A stretch of DNA of 64,000 bases from Hydractinia symbiolongicarpus. Lineage: Eukaryota > Cnidaria > Hydrozoa > Anthoathecata > Hydractiniidae. Position numbers and translations under genes: made by a program. The notes under the pieces are model-generated. The model did not search any database. It was not told the origin of the DNA and worked only from the letters and a program-made list of their open reading frames with translations. Positions 23,891-36,083 of the stretch are shown here, piece after piece. Every line of letters begins with the position of its first letter. Position 1 is the stretch's first letter. The stretch covers positions 18,015,501-18,079,500 of the forward strand of contig NC_079881.1 in assembly GCF_029227915.1 (NCBI RefSeq), written 5' to 3'.

Positions 23891-26173
23891 AATTAACTTG
23901 ATATATTACATAACAAGCGTTTTGTTTAAGTTGTTGCCAAAATGAGATCACCAAAGCATGACTTTACTAAAATACATCCACATAGATTCTGTGAAATGAT
24001 GGAAAATACTTAGCTACATTTTTTCATTTTCTACATTACATTCGTTAAGGCTGTGTGCGTATTTAATATCTTTCTAAAAGACAGTACAAAGGTGATATAC
24101 ATAAGCAATAAAAGAAAAAATGTATCCAACCATGTAATACACAATTTTGCACTTAACTTCGCGTTCTCCGACGAACTCGCTCGCGGTAATAAAAACCCAA
24201 GTCGGGAAAAAAACAGAAAAAAATTTGTGCGTGTCGCTATATATACTGTTGTTGCTCTGACCCAAAAATCCCGGGCAAAAATCAGACCGACTGACTCGTT
24301 TTTGCAGGGACTTCAGGACGCGATCGCGATCACAAATATATGACCAATCATCACTTTCAAATTTCTCGTTTATTGCGAAACTAAGCGAAGCAAGCGCTGC
24401 GAGCTAAACGCAGCGAAGCCCATGTGGCATTTAGGTGCGTATTATTATTTTTATATTTTCTACTCTACGCGGAAAAACATCAAGTTTTTTCAAAAAAATT
24501 TGACGAAAATGTAACATTCTTCACTTGATAAGTCAAATTTCCTCAGTCTCGGTTATCACAAATTTTTTCTGCTTACTTTACGCTCTGGGAACGAGGTCGC
24601 TAATTCTAAGAACACTATCCCGTTCGGGTTAAGGTTAGAATGTTTTCGCGTGGTTCATATGAGTTGCAGGTAAATGTCAAATAAGGTAGGTTAGTTGTTT
24701 GAATAAAGTTATTTAGTCATTGCACGAGGCAACGTTAGCTAAAATTTTCTACTTAACACACAAGCCAGAAAAAATAGCTAGCTTTATAATTTGGTCTACA
24801 GCTTTTTTTAATTTCTGATAAGTATGGTTTGACTAGATAAATGAATTGAGATTTTTAACGATTTTCTTTTGACTTTTGTGATACGAATAAATAGTGAAGA
24901 TAAAAAAAATCATCTTTACACATTAAGCGTATTGACTAAAACTTGTGAAAGATTTGAGGTCAAAATTGCGTTTTACTCTGAAAAGTTCCGGAGTATTAAG
25001 CCTGCCAAGCATTTTGCACCGGACTTTAATTTCATTAACCAATCAGAAACCGTATTCGTTTCACGTGTTTACGCAACCTGGCGTTTAATTTTAAGCCAGG
25101 GCGTCTACGAGATCACTAGAATATACATACGCAACCACAAGGCCACGAGGACGGATTGGTAAAATCAAAGATAAAGTGTGTTAAAGCTATACTTGGTGTT
25201 AACAATGGGCTGTTTTGTGTGTGTTTTTATTTATAAATAAATATAGTGATCAATTTTTTTGGAAAAGGCTATTACGCTTATAGGCATTTGTGACACAGTT
25301 TACCTGTACCAAGTGATCAGTCCGGTGTCACGACTAATTTATTAACATATACTAAAACTTATTCTGCAAAATAAGATAATACTGATTAAATATTTTTGCC
25401 ATTGTAACAACGGATTTTAGTGCTAAAAAGTTTTTTTCAAGAAATGGTATATATTACACCTATGTTGATGTGCATCATTGTTTACTTGTAACTCTCAGCC
25501 TGAAGAAAAATTTATTTTTGAACTTTCACCGGGAATACTCTCCGAAAAATAAAAAAGGTTGGCCGACTGTTTCTGCTATGACGTGGTAGCAACGAGTTGT
25601 AAACTGTGTTTCTATTTCAGCTAAAGGTATATTTAAAAAACATACATATCAACCGAAACACTTAAATGTTGTGGCCGCCTTACTAGATATTTATGACATG
25701 CTGCATACCTGTACTAAAAGGCTCCACCTGAATGTGTAACGCTATTTGCGGTTCTTATTAGGCGCTCCACTGGGCATTAAACGCCAGGCCGCACAGTTAA
25801 TCGTGGCTTAACCCGGAGTTTCCACGCCGGGTCTTTAGTCTAGTTGAGAAAACCTACCAAACTGTTGTGAGTTAGACTTGCACAACAATGTTGTTTTTAT
25901 GTGAGGCCCCTTTTATATTTTGTTAGTGTTTATAAATAAAGCTAGTTGTACTTAGTCTTGTGACTTTTCTTGGTTATCTCTGTTGATATATCCAATAGGG
26001 CGGCATCCCTTTTAAGCGAAAATAATTAAGCGGTAAATTGGTTTTTGAGAGTTTTTGCAGGTCGCACCGAGTCTATCAATGGTGTAACATCATTCTAGAG
26101 CTTCTTCTTCTTTTTGACCTACTGGTGGCGGTTCAGGTTCTGTCCCAATGAAAAAACCTAACAAGTGCTGGGG
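23891..26173. other. No supported gene; possible LTR-like stretch near its end
   Basis: Frames at 24053-24343 and 24869-25162 (plus) carry no domain. The GC-richer block around 24170-24430 has CpG-containing dyads and may belong to a dispersed repeat. Around 25690-25985, hairpins (ACCCGG...CCGGGT), an AATAAA-like ATAAATAAAG and a T-rich end resemble a solo LTR, but no second copy or coding flank supports it. Confidence 0.3.
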
Positions 26174-26216
26174 GAGTATGGCGGCGTTTCTTTATTCTTA
26201 TCCAGCCGCCATACTC
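26174..26216. repeat. Perfect 12-bp inverted repeat, 19-bp loop
   Basis: GAGTATGGCGGC at 26174-26185 and GCCGCCATACTC at 26205-26216 are exact reverse complements and GC-rich against an AT-rich background, so a stable hairpin is expected in either strand. Confidence 0.75.
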
Positions 26217-29200
26217 AGAAATTAGTCTTGGCTTAGCCAAGAAGACTGATTTGAACTATTTACGTACGTTCATAAAATAATGTGGACCCTAAATGCAAAA
26301 CGGTCTTTATTTATAATGAATGCTTTATATGCATTACATAATAAATTTTATATTACATGCTGCACGCTCTCGACGCAGCGACTTGATTTCTCTCGCAGCG
26401 CAGATGTTAAAGACGCATGTCTTCTTGTTTAAAACTTTGTTTTATCTTTGTTACAACTTTCGGAACTTGCACATGCTAGAGAACCATGATAGTAACAAAA
26501 TATAGATAGACAAGACAACATGGGATAACTAAAGACTTAAAGCATAATTTTAGAAGAAGTTAGGAGAATTTAGGACCCTTCGAAGTCTTGTGTTAAGCTT
26601 ATATTAAAATTGAACTCAACAGCATTTACACAGGATCGCATTTAACATAACTTAATTGTTTGCGAAAGAAATATTTGTACATTTTTTTGTGGAACTTCGG
26701 AAAACTAAGTTCTGTAAAAATCGATCATTCGCAAAAAATTTTTAGAGAAAATTCCATTTTCATCAATGCAAGGTATTTTATTTATTTGCTGAAATATTTT
26801 TGCGAAAAATTGTCCATTTTTTTGTTCCGTGTTCTTAATGATAAATATAGCTAACCAGCCCCAAATATACATTATTAGACACATCCTATCTCATCAAAAC
26901 TTTTTTAAACTGCTGATTAAACAATTTCATCGTTGAATCAGAAAAATATTTCTTTGCAAAAGGACCCATAAAATTTTTGTGGCGATAAAACGTCTAAATG
27001 TCTTTCCAAGATGAGAATCAAATAATATTAATTCACGGTTTACTTTTCGCAATATCAGCAACATCGTCACTTACAAACCAGAAATACAAAATTCGAATGC
27101 ATTACTTTGATCTGTCTTGGTGAAACCTTAATTCACTCCCATATCATTTAAACCTCCCCGCATATCAGCAACAACTATGTCCAAAATACCACCATGGTCA
27201 TTCTCGCACAATAGCCATTTTACAAACCTGATTTTCGATCACCCACCTCCATATAGGTTTGAGAGCTCGCAACCTCATTCTTGCGACTGAATAATTACTT
27301 TAATAACAAACAAATTAAAACACGATTATTTCTACGAGATGTGTAAGAATATTACCATAGTACTAGCCGTTAAACTGTAGAAAAACTGATAATAATTTCT
27401 CTGTCCTGCACATTCCCTGCATCGCTGTTTGTGCATTCTTAACTGAATTGAATGACTGTTTAAAGAGTTCAGAATTAAGCTGCGCGCAACCAATTTAAAC
27501 AGGAAAAATACAGCTTATAGAGAAGCTGCATTTTGGCCTCAAAAAAATTTACTGTAAAAATAAATCTATCTGTCCGTCCAGGCATGGCAAGGCAGAGTTC
27601 TACCTCGCCATGAATTATAATGTATAGTTACTACCGTAATTGGGATAGCCAAAAAAACTCGTGTTCACAACCATAGTACTGCATTAAGTTTATTTATATT
27701 GCATTTACTATAGAAGACTATGTCCGCCCTTTGACAGACAACGGCCTGAATTTCAATTCATACGCATTTGATTATGTATTTCTCCAGGGCTGTCGAACTG
27801 CAATTTGATAAAAGAGCTGCGACAAGTTTGGTGGCCTGTGAGACATTTTAGTTTTGACTTAAATTCATTTCCATGGTGCGCAATTGGAAAGCAATGCTTC
27901 TTGATGTCAAAAATTTTGGAAAACAAGTTTCATTTCGAATTTTGCACTCAAAACAGTGCGCAAATTACGATAGCAAACGCATGAATACATGAGTCTTGGA
28001 CCTTGTTTAAAATACCGCGGATAGAAATGAGTGACTATGTGTAAATCACGGGTCACGTTCTCATGGTCCATGCATTTTTTTCCCCGAAGCGTGGTGTTAC
28101 GCTAAAATTTACCAAGCTTGCCATTCTAGTTCCGGTTTACCATTTGCGCGCGTATCTCACGGAAACAAGTTGTTTTTCAACTGAAAAAGGGAAACCGAAG
28201 CGAGGTAGGTTGTCTGTTTTTCGAACAAATCCTTGAAAAAAATTATTTCAAACATAGCATGCCAGGGTTGCTTACTTTAATAAAACAAACTATTCGAATT
28301 TGAATATAATTCGAATGTAAAATGTAAAACCAAAACTGTTGTTTCAATTTGTCTCTTAAGGAAGAAGCGAAGTTTAGTAATCGAAGTAAAAAACTGATTA
28401 GACTTGATCCAGAGAACGCTAGCAACGAATCAAAAGATGGAACATAAATCGACAATGTAAATCGTAAACCGACCGATATTGGGAAGAAACAATAGCAAAA
28501 ATTGACCCGCAAATCTATTTCTCTTTTCGATTAAAGCTTTCGTTAAGTTTGCAGCCAATTTTCTCAAAACGCGAATTTCGGTAAATTATGAATAGCCAAA
28601 AAAAAGATTTCCCTTGACCCGATAAAGCGATAGCCATGAAAATTTCAGAACTTATTCATCTGTTAATAGGGAAGGAATTAACATGCAATAAAGGATATTA
28701 CCAATCAACCACCTATGATTGCATGTCATTTTCTTTATTAGGCTATTAACTATATTAAGAAGTGATCATGTTTTAAACCTCTAATTAAGGTAATCGAGGC
28801 AAAAATAGCAAGTCAAAATATATTTTTTGCGTTTTTTATTTTTAACTTTTTATTTTTATAATATTACGGAGCTTCTGTCTGTCTGTGACTTTTACAAAGG
28901 CGATATTTTTTACCACCTAATGCGCGAGTTTTTTGATTTGCTTTTAACTTGATATAAACCACGTGATTGAAAATAAGCAACATGATTCGCTCAAGTATTT
29001 ACTTTTAAACGGGACGGCATTCGAATTAAAAGTTCCTTTGCCATAAGGGAACTAAAAAAGCAAAAAAAAATATATTTAAGGTGTTTTGGAAACATTTTTG
29101 TGATGCTGATAGAGTATATTTTTTCTCACGTATGTGTAAACTTGGATGAAAAATACCAATATGAGAAGTTTTTTGTAAATTCTTGAAGTGTTGTTTACAT

Positions 29201-29424
29201 TCAATGTTTTGTTGGCAAGAACTGTATATGCGATGTCAGTTTTGCTGGAAGAAAATTCCACAGTTTCACGTTTTGGTTTTCTTGAGAATTTTGCATTATT
29301 TTAATCTGAAGTGCCACAGGAGAACAACTTGCAAAAATTAAATTTGAAAGTTCAACATTATCTCCAAAACCAATGTTAAAAACCGAGTTTGATACGCAAT
29401 AAGAAGAATGAAAATTACAAAGTG
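26217..29424. other. Long gene-free region
   Basis: No coding domain, RNA gene or clear repeat recognised. The frame at 28243-28512 (minus) is hydrophobic but has no family resemblance. Confidence 0.4.
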
Positions 29425-29716
29425 CACGCACAATGATAAACTCGACCAGTTAAGTCTTAAAATTAAAATTCTAGAGGTTTTGCTCCTCTAAAGAATATGC
29501 TCATATCAAGAAACACAATTCTTCCTTTTTCCAAGGAGATAATTGGCACAAAAATTGAACAAACAAGCAGACAGGGAGAGTAGGACAGGACTTCTGTAAA
29601 GAGTACAAGGGTTTCGATTCATATTCCTGAACCAAGGTACCCTAAATGTCTAGCTGAGTCACCTCAAAAGAGGTCTGCGAGCAGTCTTCAGCAGGAACTA
29701 GACATTTCTTTCATCC
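29425..29716 (+). repeat. SINE-like structured repeat A, copy 1
   Basis: About 290 bp, homologous along its length to 48847-49134. It contains a 5' hairpin (TAGAGG...CCTCTA), a B-box-like GGTTTCGATTC and a 3' module. In that module AAATGTCTAG (29644-29653) pairs with CTAGACATTT (29698-29707) around an inner ACCTC...GAGGT hairpin. Copy 2 keeps the 3' stem with paired substitutions. It is non-coding and most likely a polymerase-III-derived SINE or another structured-RNA retroposon. Confidence 0.6.
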
Positions 29717-30271
29717 AAATTTATATCTAGAAAAATAATTCTTTTCTATACTTTTTTGTCACAATTTGTTATGGGCATAAAATAATGCGTTTGACAAAGT
29801 TCAATTGATTTTGCGGAAAATAATATATTTGGTGATGATCAAAAATTTCTGAATTTTATGACTGAAACTGTTTGTTTTGTTTTTTTTACAATTTATGTTT
29901 AACTTTCTTTATGTTGAACATTTCGCTTTAAAATGTTTGGTAAAGGGCAGTATGATCATCGTACCAAAAAATTATTTTGTGTTGCTAATCGGTTGATTTT
30001 TACATATTTTGTGTGTTTTTGTAGGAGAGCACGGTATGCAACCGAAAACTGATTTTTCTAGATTTAAAGTTGATGTTTTCCAAATTATGGCTATTTGGTA
30101 TTTTTGCATTTAGGGTAAGGACAACGTTTCAAATGCATAACGAACCTATATTTGTTGATTTGTGTTGATTTTTGCAGGGCTCCTTTGTGACATTTCCAAT
30201 TAAAATCCTAAGGGTTTTCAAGATATGACTAAGGTGTATATTTTTGAGATGTTACATTTCTGACATTATCC
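29717..30271. other. No recognisable gene
   Basis: AT-rich spacer with no domain-bearing frame on either strand. Confidence 0.4.
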
Positions 30272-30375
30272 GTGTTGTGACTAGCGGTGTTGCAACGGTT
30301 GGTGTTGTTACTGTCGATTTTGTGAGTATTGGTGTTGTGAGTAACGATGTTGTGACTGTCGTTATTGTAACTTCT
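30272..30375 (+). repeat. 15-bp minisatellite, about 6.5 units
   Basis: Consecutive 15-bp units resembling GTGTTGTGACTGTCG run from 30272 to 30361, with a partial unit after. The period is exact although the units have diverged. Confidence 0.75.
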
Positions 30376-30386
30376 TATTAATTAGA

Positions 30387-30963
30387 TTTTACACCTTGCA
30401 AGCTGTACTTTTTTGTGTGGAAGATTTGTGTGGAAGATTTAATGCGATTTGACATTTGACAATTTGTGTGATATTTTAAGAACATTTTTTTGTTGAAGGG
30501 CAGTGTGCCATATACTGGCAAATTTACTGACGTCTTTAAAATATATATTTTCGATCTTTTCCATTGTCCTTCCTTCTGTCTAAGTGAATTTTTTCCCGGA
30601 CCTTATCGACTAGTCTATAAAATAAAACGAAAGTTGCGTTCGTCTGTGACCGCCAAAGTGGATATCTTTATTTTACACCTTGCAAGCTGTTTTATTTATA
30701 TTGTGTAAGATTTGTGTAGAAGATTTAATGCGATTTGACATTTGACATTTTGTATAAGATTTTAAGAACAGTTTTATTAAATGAGAAATTTCACCTTGCA
30801 CACGAACTTTTTGACATTTTAAGATTCATTTTTTTATAAAGGGCAGTGTGCAATATACTGAAATATTTACTGACGTCTAAGTGGATTATCCACGGGCCTT
30901 ATCGACTAGTCTATATAATAATACTAAAGTTGTGTCCATCTGTGACTGTCAAAGTAGATATCT
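30387..30963 (+). repeat. Tandem duplication of a 285-bp unit
   Basis: 30387-30670 and 30671-30963 both start TTTTACACCTTGCAAGCTGT. Both then share GAAGATTTAATGCGATTTGA, GGGCAGTGTG, CTTATCGACTAGTCTATA and a CATCTGTGAC-like end, with moderate divergence. Short frames inside differ between the copies, so it is non-coding. Confidence 0.75.
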
Positions 30964-31084
30964 TCATTTTTCTTTAATGTCTCCAAAAGGTTATGTCTAT
31001 TTTCTTTATTCTTTTGACGTTATAGCGTGTCGTCAATGCATTGGGACGACGTTAATGCGTTTATAAAGATCAGTGAAGCCATTG

Positions 31085-31525
31085 CATTGCAGTTGTAACT
31101 TTGAAGCTAAATAACTTGAAAACGAAGTAGTGAAGTCATTTTTTTTACCGCACAGGTAACTACGGACAACCAAAGACCAAATTAAGAAGTTTTCAAAACT
31201 CAAATCCCGTTAATGCAGTCATCGAAAAACATTTAAACCCTAATATCTCTGCAACCGTTCGTCAAAAGTACATCATCCTATACATTTTCTTTATCAGAGT
31301 TTCACGTTTTATGCAATAGCAAGGGTTAAGGAATTTCTAAAAAATATATTCATTTGCAGGCCCTTGCTGACGTCAACAAAATTGATAAACCCTCATGTTT
31401 CCTTAGCAGTTTGTTGAAAACATATAATGATCTTATATATTTTTTGATTAGCATTCCAAGTTCCATACAATACAGCCCACAAACAATTTTATTTAATTGT
31501 TTTTAATCATTAGTGACGTCGTTGA
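31085..31525 (-). repeat. Interspersed repeat family C, locus 3 (minus)
   Basis: The reverse complement of this stretch carries the family C monomer key (GATAAAGAAAATGTATAGGA near 31310-31290, with a weaker one near 31470-31430). It also carries the same flanking end seen after 48430, with GTTAC...CGGTAAA and TTTTCAAGTTATTTAG-type blocks. It therefore lies in the opposite orientation to the loci at 13.3 and 48.1 kb. Confidence 0.6.
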
Positions 31526-32036
31526 CATTTAGAAAAAGAAAGAAAGAAAACTTTAATTTCCCATCAGGAAAAGTGCTTTGTAATGTAATGGAATCTTTTC
31601 TATTGTTTTTAGTTCTATTTGGGTGTTAATAGTAAAAATATGCAACATCCTTAACCATGATGGTTTAGGATGTTGTTTTGGTCCTTATTGCTCATAAAAC
31701 TTTTTTCCCGTCATAAGCTTAGCGTTTTTGTATGTCGCTAAAGTAAAAAAATGAACAACTCGTTTTGTAGCCCATTTAAGTAAAAGTAAATTATTAAATC
31801 ACGTAGAATATTAACAGAACGTACTAACCAACATTTTATTTGCTGTAAAAAGTTTAACAAGATAATCCTAAAAAGATAAAAACTGGCGCAGTATCGATTA
31901 TAAATCTCAGTGAGGTCGACTTTCCTTACTAAAGGCGTATTGATATAAAAACGTTTCCTTTGTCAATTTATTATTTATACAACGTTTCATTGTCTGTCCC
32001 CATCGCACGGCATGCATACACTACAAGCTAAGTGTT
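31526..32036. other. Downstream flank of the MFS gene
   Basis: No gene. A minus-strand AATAAA (plus 31967-31972) lies about 65 bp past the MFS stop and is a plausible polyadenylation signal. A GAAAGAAAGAAAG run at about 31535 is a simple repeat. Confidence 0.5.
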
Positions 32037-33341
32037 TCAAATTATTGGTATTGGGTTTGAAAGCGTCTTTCTTCTTATCAATATGGCAAACAGGAATAAA
32101 ATTGACAAAACATTCATTCCAACATAAAACACATTCATATATTCGTAATAAGCACCAATCATCACGCCTCCAATAATTCGACCACTTTGAAGAGAGAGAG
32201 TTCTGACGCCTTCCATAAAACCTTGATTACACGAAAATGAAAGTTTGGCCGTTACAACAACGCTGAATGCGTGGTCCGAAAGAAGAAAAACAACTGAAGT
32301 GATAGCTGTTAGTATTATCCAGATATACCAAACAAAAACGTTTCCAACTTTGTGGTAAATTAAAAGTTGCAATAAAGATGTTATCATTATTGATACGACA
32401 CTTAAAACTCCAATGTAGTAGATCTGTTGGTCCGACATTTTCCGATATACCAAAACTATTATAAGGACTGTGTTCAAGAGAGAAAGGCCGACCAATACCA
32501 CATTTAAAAATGCATAGCTAAAATTGAGCTTCTGGATGATTAGTAAGGGTAATACACGAAAAATTAACTGATCAGCGATTCCGAAGAAAACTGAAATAAT
32601 AATGATCAGCAAGCTGTCAGGAGCACAGAACATTCTTTTTATGGTATCGAATATAGTCTCAGTTCTGTTGTACTCATTGGTTTCCGTTGTATCCAGCTTC
32701 ATATCATACTCCCGTGATAGATCATGAGAAAAAAATATGATAGCGATAAGAAGAACAACTGTAACAATGAGAAGAAATGGTCCAATCACATTTGCGTATG
32801 TTATGTGTATTTGGCCAATCCATAAATTCGCATTTAGAAACAAAACTGAAACACACGGTCCAAACGCATACCCAAACATCATGATCCCGTTTAAAAGTGG
32901 TATTCGTTGCATTAGTTCCTTGCTTGCATAAGATCTTGCTACTTCGGAAATCATAAGTGGGCCTGCAGCAATACTAAAACCACTTAAAAATCTTCCGACT
33001 AATGGAAATAGTGGCGACACGTGAATTGGATATAAAATGCTGCCACTAATAGACAAAAACATTATGCAAATTAGGCATAACTTTACTCGGCGTGTTTTAT
33101 CAACAATTCTTGTTACAATAGGGGGAAAAAACAAAGATGGCACAAAAAATGCAGTGCTTATTAAGCCATAATACAATCCATCGTTATCGGTTTTCAGAAG
33201 AGTGGAAACATATATCCACAATGTTGCGTTGATGCAACCCATTTCCATACCAATAAGAAAATACACGAACAGAAAAACCACATATGTGGACGCTCGTTTC
33301 TTCTTCCATTTTAGCAGGTCATTTTGGGATACCATAGTCAT
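32037..33341 (-). CDS. Major facilitator superfamily transporter, MFSD8-like
   Basis: Uninterrupted 434-residue frame from the ATG at 33341 (a second ATG lies at 33335). The frame stays open a little further upstream, but without an ATG. Twelve hydrophobic helices are evident, six before and six after a hydrophilic loop around residues 215-240 (REYDMKLDTTETNEYNRTE). The helix 2-3 loop carries a motif-A-like stretch (TRIVDKTRRVKL), and GRFLSGFSIAAGP marks helix 4. Layout and length fit MFS transporters of the MFSD8/SPX-like group, which sit in lysosomal or other internal membranes. The substrate cannot be told from sequence. The gene is intronless, which suggests a retrocopy or an upstream non-coding exon. 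No tandem paralogue is seen. It is the best-preserved gene in the window and shows no frameshift. Confidence 0.85.
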   Translation of the reverse strand: MTMVSQNDLLKWKKKRASTYVVFLFVYFLIGMEMGCINATLWIYVSTLLKTDNDGLYYGLISTAFFVPSLFFPPIVTRIVDKTRRVKLCLICIMFLSISGSILYPIHVSPLFPLVGRFLSGFSIAAGPLMISEVARSYASKELMQRIPLLNGIMMFGYAFGPCVSVLFLNANLWIGQIHITYANVIGPFLLIVTVVLLIAIIFFSHDLSREYDMKLDTTETNEYNRTETIFDTIKRMFCAPDSLLIIIISVFFGIADQLIFRVLPLLIIQKLNFSYAFLNVVLVGLSLLNTVLIIVLVYRKMSDQQIYYIGVLSVVSIMITSLLQLLIYHKVGNVFVWYIWIILTAITSVVFLLSDHAFSVVVTAKLSFSCNQGFMEGVRTLSLQSGRIIGGVMIGAYYEYMNVFYVGMNVLSILFLFAILIRRKTLSNPIPII

Positions 33342-34340
33342 GTAATTTAAAAGTCGTCCGCTTTGTATAATTCTCAACAATAAGAATATTGGTTTGTAGA
33401 AATCCCAGTCTTTATAATGGCTTATTTCCTTATTAAAAGATCAAGTTAAATGAACAATAGCCAAATTAGCATTTGTAACGGGGGTGAAGACAAAATTTTG
33501 CTTATTTATTAAGATGTTCACTAGTATGCGCGTTAGTTAATACGATAACATCATCCCTGTTACAATCCAAATCGATTGTAACGGGAAAAACATCATTTGT
33601 TAATTGATCGCGTTTTAATTCCTCCTACACAGTGACAGGAAGGAAACAGTTTCGTTAATTAGGAAAAACTTGACAGAAAACCTCGTTATACTTATAAAAT
33701 ATTGTAAAAAGTATGCCCATCGTTTTAGAACACATTGGAGCAATAACACTGAAAGTTCCAAATCTTCTGCGACATCGACATAGGGTCGCAACAATCAGTA
33801 TTCAAAAAATAAAAATGGCAATTATGGAGTGGAGTAGGTATATAAATTTAAATAATGCACCTCTAATACATCTATCTCTATGTGAAAAGATAAAATTTGT
33901 TAGTGTAGTCCTCGTCTTACCTTACTACTTTGACTCGTAATAAAACACTGAGGCATCGATACTTCCACAATTCGAAGGTATATTTAATAAATCTTAAAAC
34001 ACAAAAGGTGTTTTAAAACGATTATAGGTTAGTACTAGTCCTTACACGTGGAAAAATCAACGGGTTCGCCCGACCTTTATATATGGCATTTCGTGCTTCC
34101 GTAAAAGGACGCGCCTTTCGCGGACACACAGACAGACGACAGCAATTATTATAGAGATTAGAGCCAGTATACTGGTATATAAAAGCCGACAATGAAAAGA
34201 CGTTAAGAATCTTAGTACAACCATCTCTTATTACTTATCATGCAACATGCAAGAACAAGAAAATGTTATTTTAACATTTCTCTTATTGTTGTTTGAATGA
34301 AAAAGTAAATGAATTAAACATTTGTAATGAGTAAAGTAGC
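33342..34340. other. Upstream flank of the MFS gene, no other gene
   Basis: Should contain the MFS promoter. No TATA box at a confident distance was picked out. The frame at 33713-33940 (plus) lacks domains. Confidence 0.4.

Positions 34341-34375
<35 letters not shown>
34341..34375. repeat. (TA)n microsatellite
   Basis: Alternating T/A run of about 35 bp, interrupted by a single C. Confidence 0.9.
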
Positions 34376-34488
34376 TTTATGGCGTATAGCCAATTTTCTG
34401 TTTTCTTTTCGTCATGGCTACCAATCCGGTTGACGCTGTACTTCATTAATTGACATTAGTATATCTTTTTAACAATTTATTGTCATTT

Positions 34489-34610
34489 ACAATATCAGTG
34501 CCAATACTTTTGTTGGCAGTAGTTAGTGGGAATTTTTTTAATCACGATCAAGCCCCAGATATTTGAAAAATGCTCTCATTCTTACGTCAGTAACAATTAC
34601 TACCATTTAA
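34489..34610 (+). repeat. Direct repeat D, copy 1
   Basis: About 120 bp (from ACAATATCAGTG to ACTACCATTT), repeated with only a few changes at 34678-34800. The copies are separated by 67 bp of unrelated sequence, which suggests a recent segmental duplication or two ends of one small element. Confidence 0.85.
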
Positions 34611-34677
34611 AATTTAGGTCGCACCTGAAAGAACTGAAAGCTTTCAGTTTAAGTAGTAATAAAAATAGATTTCTAGC

Positions 34678-34800
34678 ACAATATCAGTGTCAATACTTTT
34701 GTTGGCAGTAGTTAAGTGGGAATTTTTTTAATCACGTTCAAGCCGCAGATATTTGAAAAATGCTCTCATTCTTACGTCAGTAACAATTACTACCATTTTA
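34678..34800 (+). repeat. Direct repeat D, copy 2
   Basis: Second copy of 34489-34610 in the same orientation. One inserted A and a handful of substitutions distinguish the two. Confidence 0.85.
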
Positions 34801-36056
34801 AAGTGGTTTTTTAAATAATCTCGCTGTTAATTAATTTTGCAAATCTGACAAAAACTATTTAAATGCCTGCAAATTGATTCTCCTGAAAATTGGTACTATT
34901 AAGATATATGACAACTGGATGGCGACCTAGATTTTCAAATTAATTCAATGCCTTTCTCATGATTTTTTACTGAATGCACTAGCAGATTTGTCCAAGGTTA
35001 CAAATTGAATAATTTTTGCAATTGCAAAGTTAGAAAATTAAAGAAAACAGATAACTTTAATTTTTGAACGTGGGCAATTAAGTTTTTTTGTTATCTGTTT
35101 TTCCTGTACCTTAAAATTCCATCATTTATTGCCTGAATTATAGTGAATTTTTTTCTCCTATTAAACCAGATGAGTATAAAAAAATGTGTTCAAATAATTA
35201 ATTTCTATACTACCTTTACAACATTTATATTTCTGTTAAAACTGATGCTTAATTTACAAGGGAGTACACACATAAATTGCAGTTGTTTACAGGGAGAAAT
35301 TTAAATGTGCAGTAATTAGGCAGGCAGCGATACAATTGAAATTACCTTAATATGCTAATCACAAACTGAAAGCCAAAGAATACTTTTGGGGGGTTTTTAA
35401 AACTGATTTCCAAGTTTACGTTTGCTATCATTCTAAAACAGATCTTTAACTTAACGAAAATTATTTAAAAATTTCACACTAAAAACTTTTTTCTTGCGGA
35501 TGTATCATCTATTGTTTGGATTTTCCATTGTAGGTTAAGCAAAAATATTTGTATAACTAGAAAATGTCTATTGAAATGGAGCTAGAAGACAAGCTACTTC
35601 GAGGCGATGGTAAATAAGCGTTTACATAATAAAAAACTTTTCGTGCTCTGTGTTTTTTCATGCATTATGGATTTAGAAAACGATGTTATTAATGAAGAAA
35701 TCAGGTTTGTTGAGAGTAGTCAGAATGTGCAGAAGAAGGAAGTTACATTATTTTTTTATATAACTTTTCTCACATTGTTTTGTAACTTTTTTTAAACTAT
35801 GGTACTTTAACAATCCATTCATATATTCTCCGTATATAATTCAAACACGCACACAATTTTCTCTAGTGTAGTTAAAAAGAAAAGATTTCAAAGTTTCGCC
35901 TCCTGGCCCCCAGTCTGGTAGGGTATTCATATTTTGGAAAGCCAATGGGGTTGAGGATAAATCTGGTTTCGAGTGGAAACAAAAAGTTCCAAAGAACCAA
36001 AAAAAAAATGGTCAAGAAGAAGCCACTGCAGTGCGGCGTTTTAAATTAAATTTTAA
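34801..36056. other. No recognisable gene
   Basis: AT-rich spacer. The short frame at 35607-35795 (plus) has no domain. Confidence 0.4.
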
Positions 36057-36083
36057 GGGGGGGGGGGGGGGGGGGGGGGGGGG
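36057..36083 (+). repeat. 27-bp poly-G run
   Basis: Unbroken G tract of 27 bases in an AT-rich setting. It is a likely G-quadruplex former and also prone to length error in sequencing. Confidence 0.9.

Noticed and set aside
25690-25985. Solo LTR
   Set aside because: Hairpins and an AATAAA-like motif are suggestive, but no partner copy, primer site or target duplication could be found in the window.
33342-33380. Upstream extension of the MFS gene by 13 codons
   Set aside because: The extension would start at a TTG. The first ATG in the frame is at 33341 and lies just before the first helix.
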